From contig JAUVOZ010000089.1 of assembly GCA_030598885.1 (NCBI GenBank), positions 1 through 8,107 of the forward strand: DNA of 8,107 nt. The letters run 5' to 3'. Below the pieces are notes generated by a model, which was given only the letters and a program-made list of their open reading frames with translations, was not told the origin of the DNA and did no database searches. The number at the start of each line of letters is the position of its first letter. The stretch's first letter is position 1. The DNA comes from Anaerolineae bacterium (lineage in GTDB: Bacteria; Chloroflexota; Anaerolineae; Anaerolineales; E44-bin32). This document shows, one piece after another, positions 1 to 4,335 of this stretch. The translations under genes and the position numbers were made by a program.

Positions 1-451
1 GAAGACGGTCAGCGATGTCCCTCAAAGATTCGCCAGTGATAGGATGGATGTAATCGGGGGCGAGTTCAGCTATGGGGATAGCTAGGTGGGCAAGGGTGAG
101 CAGTCCGGGGTCGGGCAAGATGAATTGAGGCGTTTCGACCACGAGATCTCCAAAGAGACACAAATCAAGATCGAGCGTCCGAGGAGCATACTTGTCCTCG
201 GTACGCACTCGCCCCAAATCAGCCTCAATACGCCGTAATAGATCCCGGATCGCATCGATTGTGAGGTCGGTCTCAATTAAAGCTGCGGCGTTGAGGAAGT
301 CAGGTTGCTGGGTTGGTCCGATGGCTGGATTCTGGTAGACGGTGGACAAACCGATCAGGGTACCGATTTCCTTTAATCGTTGGACGGCCGTGGCAAGGTG
401 CACCTCGGGCTCAATATTCGATCCCAGGGAGACGAAGACCAACTCAGACAA
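1..451 (-). CDS. folK: 2-amino-4-hydroxy-6-hydroxymethyldihydropteridine pyrophosphokinase (HPPK), partial at the left window edge
   Basis: HPPK transfers diphosphate from ATP to 6-hydroxymethyl-7,8-dihydropterin, the cytoplasmic step before dihydropteroate synthase. I translated 150 codons and the frame is still open at base 1, so only the last few residues are missing (the family is usually about 155-180). Visible motifs are VFVSLGSN (residues 5-12), VYQNPAIGPTQQPDFLNAA (38-56) and YAPRTLDLDL (88-97). The last contains the two Asp residues (D94, D96) that bind magnesium in this family, and R83 and R91 match its conserved arginines. The chosen start is TTG at 451-449, which overlaps the folB stop by 8 bases and puts the GSN motif at about the usual distance from the N-terminus. 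A second TTG at 442-440 is possible. No ATG fits. The overlap suggests translational coupling with folB. Function is very likely; the start is moderately sure. Confidence 0.93.
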   Translation of the reverse strand, partial: MSELVFVSLGSNIEPEVHLATAVQRLKEIGTLIGLSTVYQNPAIGPTQQPDFLNAAALIETDLTIDAIRDLLRRIEADLGRVRTEDKYAPRTLDLDLCLFGDLVVETPQFILPDPGLLTLAHLAIPIAELAPDYIHPITGESLRDIADRL

Positions 452-812
452 AGTCCTTCGGGCTCCGTTCAATTTCGACCCCGACAGATCGGGCGAAACG
501 CAGCGCCCCCGGTTTCTCAACCCTAACTCGGGCGTGTTGGACACCAGTCTCCTCGAGACATATGCGGGCGATATCGCTGGCTAACGCCTCAACGGTAAAA
601 CGCTTGCTGGTCTCAACATGTTTTATGACTTTCTTCGTCACTGTGCGGTAGTTGATGGTGTCGGCAATGTCGTCGCTGTCTCCAGCAGAGCGAAAATCCC
701 CGAAAAGCGATATGTTGATCAGGATATCCTGCTGCTTTTCCCGCTCCCAGTCGTTGATGCCAATGATGCCCCGTAACAGCAGATCATGTATGTCGATGCG
801 GTCTTCTTCCAT
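444..812 (-). CDS. folB: Dihydroneopterin aldolase
   Basis: FolB cleaves 7,8-dihydroneopterin to 6-hydroxymethyl-7,8-dihydropterin and glycolaldehyde, giving the substrate for the neighbouring FolK. The 122-residue length is typical. The N-terminal strand with GIIGINDWEREKQQ (15-28) carries the conserved Glu (E23). INYRTV (53-58) holds the conserved Tyr (Y55), FTVEALA (72-78) has the pterin-anchoring Glu (E75), and VRVEKPGALRFARSVGVEI (96-114) has the catalytic Lys (K100). The family forms a ring-shaped multimer. The ATG lies 10 bases after the stop of the upstream reductase gene. The AAGG ribosome site overlaps that stop, so the two genes are almost certainly co-transcribed. The related FolX (epimerase) cannot be fully excluded by eye, but the adjacent folK favours aldolase. 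Confidence 0.93.
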   Translation of the reverse strand: MEEDRIDIHDLLLRGIIGINDWEREKQQDILINISLFGDFRSAGDSDDIADTINYRTVTKKVIKHVETSKRFTVEALASDIARICLEETGVQHARVRVEKPGALRFARSVGVEIERSPKDFV

Positions 813-822
813 TTTTTTACCT

Positions 823-1587
823 TCAGGTTAGGTGTCTCCCGCCGTCTAAGTGCAAGATTTCTCCGGTGATGAATTCCGGACCAACGAGAAGGAAGAGCAG
901 GGAATCCACGGTTTCCTCCACTGTTCCCCAGCGACCGATTGGTACGCCTTTAATGATGTCTTGGTCATAATCCTTTTTGCCTGGTGGAGGGAGTACAGCT
1001 CCCAAAGCTAAGCCGTTGACCCGAATAGTGGGGGCGAGAGCCTGGGCCAGGATATGGGTCATAGAGACCAAGCCAGCCTTAGAAATCGTGTAAGGAAAAT
1101 GGTCGGTTCCTGGCCGGAGTGCTCGCCAATCAAGCAAGTTGACAATGGACCCCGATCTTCCCCCACGGTGGCGAGCGAAGCTCTGTGATATTAGGAAAGG
1201 GGAGGTGAGGTTTACAGTGAGGTGTTGGTTCCAAGCCTCAATCGAAGTTTCGAGAAAGCTCAGCGGCTTAAAGATCGCCGCGTTGTTGATCAACAGGTTG
1301 ATCTCGCCAAGCTCCGACACTGCCCGGTCGACTAGGGAGGATGCCTGTTCTGCTTGCGCCAGGTCAGCTTTTAATCCGATTGCCTTAACCCCGTGGGTTT
1401 GAGCAACCTGGATGGTCTCTTCAGCGCTAGCCATTGAGCGTCCATAATGAACGGCGATATTCGCGCCACAGCTTGCCAGCGCTTCAGCAAAAGCGCGTCC
1501 CAACCGGCGACCAGCACCAGTCACCAGAGCATTTTGACCTCGGAGGTCGTATTTTAAGCTCATAGCTTTTATTCTACCCTGACTCAT
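823..1587 (-). CDS. Pteridine-reductase-like short-chain dehydrogenase (FolM/PTR1 type)
   Basis: This is a Rossmann-fold NAD(P)H oxidoreductase of 254 residues. The cofactor motif TGAGRRLG is at 23-30, with an Arg typical of NADPH-using pteridine reductases. HYGRS (47-51) follows the second strand and NNAA is at 101-104. The catalytic set is D153, Y166 and K170: Asp replaces the usual SDR Ser and sits 13 residues before Tyr. This is the Asp-Tyr-Lys set and spacing known in Leishmania PTR1 (Asp181, Tyr194, Lys198). E. coli FolM, a dihydromonapterin reductase with weak dihydrofolate reductase activity, has a similar segment. It heads the leftward unit with folB and folK and lies opposite folE, so a pterin or dihydrofolate substrate is likely. 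ATG 1587 is preferred because AAGG lies 7 bases upstream. TTG at 1611 and ATG at 1563 are alternatives. FolM or PTR1 fits better than FabG, but the exact substrate is not proven. Confidence 0.85.
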   Translation of the reverse strand: MSQGRIKAMSLKYDLRGQNALVTGAGRRLGRAFAEALASCGANIAVHYGRSMASAEETIQVAQTHGVKAIGLKADLAQAEQASSLVDRAVSELGEINLLINNAAIFKPLSFLETSIEAWNQHLTVNLTSPFLISQSFARHRGGRSGSIVNLLDWRALRPGTDHFPYTISKAGLVSMTHILAQALAPTIRVNGLALGAVLPPPGKKDYDQDIIKGVPIGRWGTVEETVDSLLFLLVGPEFITGEILHLDGGRHLT

Positions 1588-1610
1588 GACAACGCCTTTT
1601 TCCTCTCCCA

Positions 1611-1639
1611 ACTATGTTAGGCTACTATCCTAGGATCAA
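1611..1639 (-). promoter_or_regulatory. Possible promoter of the leftward reductase-folB-folK unit
   Basis: On the minus strand TTGATC (1639-1634) and CATAGT (1616-1611) are separated by 17 bases, each matching four of six consensus positions. The predicted transcript would start close to 1604 and leave a leader of about 17 bases that contains the AAGG ribosome site. The boxes are weak, so this is only a candidate. Confidence 0.3.
1627..1636. repeat. 10-bp perfect palindrome ATCCTAGGAT in the divergent folate promoter
   Basis: The ten bases read the same on both strands. The site overlaps the -35 box and spacer of the candidate leftward promoter, and it lies about 18 bases centre to centre from the longer inverted repeat at 1643-1657. 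This placement suits an operator, but a 10-bp palindrome can occur by chance. Confidence 0.35.
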
Positions 1640-1642
1640 TCT

Positions 1643-1657
1643 CTACCAGTATGGTAG
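1643..1657. promoter_or_regulatory. 15-bp inverted repeat, candidate operator between folE and the leftward folate genes
   Basis: CTACCA and TGGTAG form perfect 6-base arms around a 3-base centre. The site lies between the divergent starts, just upstream of the possible folE -10 box TATATT (1662-1667). Short perfect dyads of this kind are typical of dimeric repressors. I do not recognise the regulator, and none is encoded in the window. Confidence 0.4.
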
Positions 1658-1661
1658 TATT

Positions 1662-1667
1662 TATATT
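1662..1667 (+). promoter_or_regulatory. Possible -10 box for folE
   Basis: TATATT lies 28 bases before the chosen folE start. No good -35 box is present about 17 bases upstream (1639-1644), and the inverted repeat 1643-1657 covers part of that area. An activator-dependent or weak promoter would fit. This is a low-confidence call. Confidence 0.25.
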
Positions 1668-1685
1668 ATCCAGGGAATATAAGAT

Positions 1686-1691
1686 GGAGGT
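1686..1691 (+). promoter_or_regulatory. Strong ribosome binding site that fixes the folE start
   Basis: GGAGGT lies 4 bases before ATG 1696. The upstream in-frame ATGs at 1651 and 1684 have no such site, and the one at 1651 falls inside the inverted repeat, so 1696 is preferred. Confidence 0.8.
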
Positions 1692-1695
1692 AAAC

Positions 1696-2313
1696 ATGCA
1701 CGAGATTGAAGCCGCCGCAGAACTTTTCAGTGGTGTTGGCGTTGTTAAACCGGAGATTGAAGCAGCTATTCATCAATTGCTCCAGGCATTTGGTGAAGAC
1801 GCATGTCGAGAAGGCCTGGAACGTACTCCGGAACGTGTCGCCCGAATGTTTGACGAGCTCTTAGCCGGATATCGAGTGGACCCATTTAAGTTGATCAACG
1901 AGGCTTTATTCGATGTGGATTATGAGGATATGGTGATCGTAAGAGACATCGAGTTTTATAGCCTGTGTGAGCATCACTTGTTGCCCTTCATCGGCCGTGC
2001 GCATGTGGCATATCTTCCGAACGGTAAGGTAATCGGACTTTCGAAAATCCCGCGGGTAGTCGATCTCTTCGCTCGTCGCTTACAGGTGCAGGAGCGCATG
2101 ACCCGTCAAATTGCAGACTTCTTAGAAGCTGCCATCCACCCGCATGGGGTAGCCGTTGTGGTTGAAGGTTTGCATCTGTGCTCCAAAATTCGGGGTGTGA
2201 AAAAAGCCAATGCCCGGATGGTGACTAGCGCCATGTGTGGTTCCTTTAAGGAAAATGAGATCACCCGCAATGAGTTTCTGAACCACATATCCCGAGACGT
2301 GAGTTCAATCTAA
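1696..2313 (+). CDS. folE: GTP cyclohydrolase I (FolE1, zinc type)
   Basis: FolE converts GTP to 7,8-dihydroneopterin triphosphate and formate, the committed first step of pterin and folate synthesis; the family forms a cytoplasmic decamer. The protein has 205 residues, close to the usual length. The N-terminal helical part carries RTPERVARMF (43-52). The core has FYSLCEHHLLPFIG (87-100), GKVIGLSKIPRVVD (110-123) and RRLQVQER (127-134). HLC (160-162) and TSAM (177-180) follow. Zinc ligands C91, H94 and C162 are all present. One local difference is CSKIRGVKKANAR after the last zinc Cys, where many family members have CMMMRGV. It lies opposite the leftward folate genes, and the shared 108-base gap suggests joint control. 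Identity is very secure. Confidence 0.97.
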   Translation: MHEIEAAAELFSGVGVVKPEIEAAIHQLLQAFGEDACREGLERTPERVARMFDELLAGYRVDPFKLINEALFDVDYEDMVIVRDIEFYSLCEHHLLPFIGRAHVAYLPNGKVIGLSKIPRVVDLFARRLQVQERMTRQIADFLEAAIHPHGVAVVVEGLHLCSKIRGVKKANARMVTSAMCGSFKENEITRNEFLNHISRDVSSI

Positions 2314-2320
2314 CAATGAA

Positions 2321-2339
2321 CTGGGTGATGTTCTCCCAG
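2321..2339. terminator. Weak inverted repeat between convergent folE and fabL, possible terminator
   Basis: CTGGG (2321-2325) and CCCAG (2335-2339) can pair around a 9-base loop in the 49-base gap between the converging genes. The stem is only 5 bp with no T-run on either strand, so intrinsic termination is uncertain. Confidence 0.2.
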
Positions 2340-2362
2340 CCGGCGAGGTGAGCACAGGCAAC

Positions 2363-3154
2363 TTAACTCTCCGGCAATTCTAATTTAACACCATGCACTG
2401 GCAAGGTATACCCACCATCCATAATGATGATCTGACCACGGATCATCGACGCGTTGGGTGAGCAGAGGAAAGCCACCAGCCCGGCAACATCCTCCGGCGT
2501 GACAAGACGCCCGGCAGGGATAGCGGCTATTGCTTGTGGGATGACGTCACCGTCCTTTAGTGTATCGAAGTACTTCAAGGCGTCGGTTTCGACGATCCCC
2601 GGTGAGACGGCGTTGACGATGATCCCCAGGGGAGAGAACTCGACGGCCAGATAGCGGGTTAAAGCTTCGAGGGCCGCTTTACTGGCACCGACGACTACAT
2701 AATCTGGCAAGACGCGGAAGGAACCTGGGCTGGTGATGCTGACGATATATCCGCCGCCGCGCGGCTGCATGAGCCGAGCGGCATGCTGAGCGCTGAACAG
2801 CAGCGAACGGGCGTTGATGTTCATCGTCCAATCCCATCCCTTAGGTTTCTGTTTGAGCACTGGTCGGTTATAGCCAGATGCGGCGTTGCAGACCAAGATG
2901 TCCAACCCACCGTATTCCTTTTCGGTGGCATCAAAGAGAGCTGCGATACCGTCGATATTGCCGACATTCGCTTTAACCACGATCGCTCGACGCTTAATAG
3001 AGCGAATGGCCTCGGCTGTTTCCTCAGCCGTCTTTCGGTTGCGGAAAAAATTAACCACTAAATCTGCACCTTCCTCGGCGAGTCGAAGAGCGATGGCGCG
3101 CCCAATACCACGTCCCGACCCGGTCACCAGTGCCACTTTACCTTCGAACTGCAT
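2363..3154 (-). CDS. fabL: Enoyl-[acyl-carrier-protein] reductase, FabL-like SDR
   Basis: This SDR of 263 residues resembles Bacillus FabL (enoyl-ACP reductase III), which reduces trans-2-enoyl-ACP with NADPH in the last step of the fatty-acid elongation cycle. The cofactor motif is TGSGRGIG (11-18), with KANVGN at 61-66 and CNAASGYNRPV at 89-99. WDWTMNINARSLLFSAQ (107-123) follows. The active-site region DYVVVGASKAALEALTRYLA (151-170) has Y152 and K159, the Tyr-X6-Lys spacing of enoyl reductases. Val sits where classical FabG-type SDRs have the catalytic Tyr four residues before Lys. RGQIIIMDGG (239-248) closes the fold, and the tail runs roughly 12 residues beyond what I recall for Bacillus FabL. 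The start has an excellent ribosome site (GAGGAG, 6 bases away). The gene stands alone, convergent with folE. A generic SDR with another substrate is possible, but FabL fits best. Confidence 0.83.
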   Translation of the reverse strand: MQFEGKVALVTGSGRGIGRAIALRLAEEGADLVVNFFRNRKTAEETAEAIRSIKRRAIVVKANVGNIDGIAALFDATEKEYGGLDILVCNAASGYNRPVLKQKPKGWDWTMNINARSLLFSAQHAARLMQPRGGGYIVSITSPGSFRVLPDYVVVGASKAALEALTRYLAVEFSPLGIIVNAVSPGIVETDALKYFDTLKDGDVIPQAIAAIPAGRLVTPEDVAGLVAFLCSPNASMIRGQIIIMDGGYTLPVHGVKLELPES

Positions 3155-3160
3155 GCTTGT

Positions 3161-3169
3161 CTCCTCTCC
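3161..3169 (-). promoter_or_regulatory. Ribosome binding site of the fabL-like gene
   Basis: On the minus strand GGAGAGGAG ends 6 bases before ATG 3154. It supports this start and suggests strong translation. Confidence 0.75.
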
Positions 3170-3280
3170 GTCTATTCTGTATTCATATCGACTCTCACAT
3201 CATACCATTGAGAGGAATTTTATATGGGGGGACTTGATTTGAAGCCATAGATGGGTCAGGTGAATAACAAGAGGGTGAGA

Positions 3281-3314
3281 AAGGTAATTATAGCTATGAA
3301 AGGTCACTTATAGC
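3281..3314. repeat. Two imperfect direct repeats, AAGGT-N2/3-TTATAGC
   Basis: The first copy is at 3281-3294 and the second at 3300-3314. The TTATAGC parts are 20 bases apart, close to two helical turns. The first copy also contains the 8-bp palindrome ATAGCTAT (3290-3297). Tandem sites on one face of DNA can be binding sites; chance is also possible. Confidence 0.3.
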
Positions 3315-3315
3315 A

Positions 3316-3336
3316 TCTGGAAACTTTGCTTCCAGA
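3316..3336. repeat. 7-bp perfect inverted repeat (TCTGGAA / TTCCAGA)
   Basis: The arms at 3316-3322 and 3330-3336 flank a 7-base loop. No T-run follows on either strand, so a terminator is unlikely. It directly follows the direct repeats and may be part of the same regulatory patch. Confidence 0.35.
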
Positions 3337-3473
3337 CGTAAGCAGAGCTTGTGGATTTCAAAAGCGATAGTTTGGGCACGTCGATTTAAGTGGAAATTAT
3401 GTTGGTGGAATTTCAACGACTTATTTTATGTGGGCAATGTTTCAATACGCTTGCCCCTCATGTTTATGGTAGC

Positions 3474-3824
3474 ATGTGGGGGATGAAGCAGCAGTTGTTG
3501 TGGGACAGGATAGAAGCAGAGTTGGAACTCGCCCGTGGTGAGCATGCGAAAGGTAATGAAGGTCGGGCTCGGGTTTGTGCCCGACGCGCTGCCGGGTGGG
3601 CCGTAGCTGCATACTGGCAGCAACGTCAGGGGGTTGAACCTCACCTCAACGCTTATCATCTTTTATGTTGGTTTCAGAAGCTTGAGGATGTCCCCGAGGA
3701 TTTACGCAGGACCGCTGCTCGCCTGACTACTCGAGTGACTCCAGCGCATGAGCTTCCCCATGCTGAGGATCCACTGGAGGACGCGCAGGCGATTGTGCAG
3801 GCACTAATGAAGGAAGTGGGTTGA
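3474..3824 (+). CDS. Small helical protein of unknown function (possibly HEPN-like)
   Basis: I do not recognise this gene with certainty. The chosen start, ATG 3474, gives 116 residues, probably soluble and almost all helical, with no signal peptide or membrane segment. A charged first helix has ELELARGEHAKGNEGRARV, then comes CARRAAGWAVAAYW, then NAYHLLCWFQ, then a region with DVPEDLRRTAARLTTRV, and an acidic end with DAQAIVQALMKEVG. The pattern of an Arg/Ala-rich helix followed by a second helix pair recalls small HEPN-domain proteins, but the usual R-X4-6-H motif is not visible, so this is a guess. The start is uncertain: ATG 3483 (GGGGG directly before it) and GTG 3390 are in frame, and none has a well-spaced ribosome site. 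Gene reality is supported by amino-acid composition and by the reading frame ending in a plausible helix. Confidence 0.6.
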   Translation: MWGMKQQLLWDRIEAELELARGEHAKGNEGRARVCARRAAGWAVAAYWQQRQGVEPHLNAYHLLCWFQKLEDVPEDLRRTAARLTTRVTPAHELPHAEDPLEDAQAIVQALMKEVG

Positions 3825-3837
3825 CTTAAGATTGGAC

Positions 3838-3862
3838 AGCATTACAGTTTGACATCTGTGCT
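3838..3862 (+). terminator. Weak bulged hairpin after the small unknown gene
   Basis: AGC-ATT-ACAG pairs with CTGT-GCT (3-base bulge, 8-base loop) and is followed by only a short T-rich stretch, TTTAG. It lies 14 bases after the stop codon. It could reduce read-through, but it is weak. Confidence 0.2.
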
Positions 3863-4001
3863 TTAGTGATGGGAACTGAATATAAGAATCGCGGTTGTGC
3901 TTCGGAGTGAGGGCGGCAATTCCAACTTTTCCCATTATGCCTTCATCCCCCCTGGACAACATTTGAGCCCTCGCTTATTGGTTGAGGATAGGGGTTGTTT
4001 A

Positions 4002-4247
4002 ATGTCCCGCGACCCACGTAGCCAACGAGACTTGCGAAAATACGCCCGGGCTACCCAGATCAGATTGATTCTAGGGGTGCTGGTAATTCTGATTGTAGTG
4101 GGAAATGGGTTGATCTGGGTAATATTCGGTTCTGACGCAGCACGCATGGCCCTCCTATGCATGGGTGTTGGGTTAGTACCGGCTTTACTGATCATTGTCT
4201 CCTTGGGATTGATAGCCTGGATCCTACGGAGGGCAAGAGGTGACTGA
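4002..4247 (+). CDS. Small two-helix membrane protein of unknown function
   Basis: The 81-residue protein has a basic N-terminus (MSRDPRSQRDLRKYARATQ) and two hydrophobic helices at about 21-43 and 49-75. The ends, including the tail RRARGD, are positive, so both termini probably face the cytoplasm (helical hairpin). No catalytic motif or known family was recognised. ATG 4002 is chosen because AGGGG lies 7 bases upstream. A longer in-frame reading back to GTG 3897 would add 35 residues without helical or membrane character and is less likely. The gene precedes tkt by 88 bases on the same strand and may or may not share its transcript. Confidence is good that it is a membrane protein and low for any role. 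Confidence 0.6.
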   Translation: MSRDPRSQRDLRKYARATQIRLILGVLVILIVVGNGLIWVIFGSDAARMALLCMGVGLVPALLIIVSLGLIAWILRRARGD

Positions 4248-4250
4248 ATA

Positions 4251-4278
4251 GGATTCATGTTATCATCACAACATATCC
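4251..4278. repeat. Bulged inverted repeat between the membrane gene and tkt
   Basis: GGAT (4251-4254) plus ATGTT (4257-4261) pair with AACAT (4270-4274) plus ATCC (4275-4278), leaving a 2-base bulge and an 8-base loop. It starts 3 bases after the membrane gene stop. The stem is AT-rich and lacks a T-run. It could be a weak attenuator or a binding site in the tkt leader. Confidence 0.3.
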
Positions 4279-4335
4279 ACGACAGCCACGGAAAATTCAT
4301 ATCTCGTTTATTTCTTCATCATCTGGAGACCCCCA

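Larger units (their letters stand above)
3155..3473. other. 319-base intergenic region between divergent fabL and a small unknown gene
   Basis: It holds the fabL ribosome site, a pair of short direct repeats (3281-3314) and a 7-bp inverted repeat (3316-3336). I saw no convincing -35/-10 pair on either strand and no RNA gene. Part of the right end, from 3390, stays in frame with the next gene and could belong to it if that gene starts earlier. Confidence 0.5.

Noticed and set aside
313..651. Rightward open frames over the folB-folK region (313-651 and 342-584)
   Set aside because: They are antisense to clear folB and folK coding sequence and show no family motifs.
1651..1695. Upstream in-frame ATGs at 1651 and 1684 as folE starts
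   Set aside because: Neither has a ribosome site, the first lies inside the inverted repeat, and GGAGGT sits correctly before ATG 1696.
1588..1695. A riboswitch (for example tetrahydrofolate type) in the folate intergenic region
   Set aside because: The leader on either side is too short after the likely start points and no matching conserved core was seen.
2783..3242. Rightward open frames opposite the fabL-like gene
   Set aside because: They are antisense shadows of a gene with clear SDR motifs, and their translations look like random composition.
3155..3473. A mobile element remnant, attachment site or CRISPR-like array in the gap
   Set aside because: Only two short imperfect repeats are present, with no spacer regularity, terminal repeats or transposase traces.
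3849..3886. TTGACA (3849-3854) with TATAAG (3881-3886) as a promoter for the membrane protein gene
   Set aside because: The boxes are 26 bases apart, far from the usual 16-18, and no better -10 lies at the right distance.
3935..4300. Leftward open frame opposite the small membrane gene
   Set aside because: The forward reading has a ribosome site and proper membrane helices; the reverse has neither.
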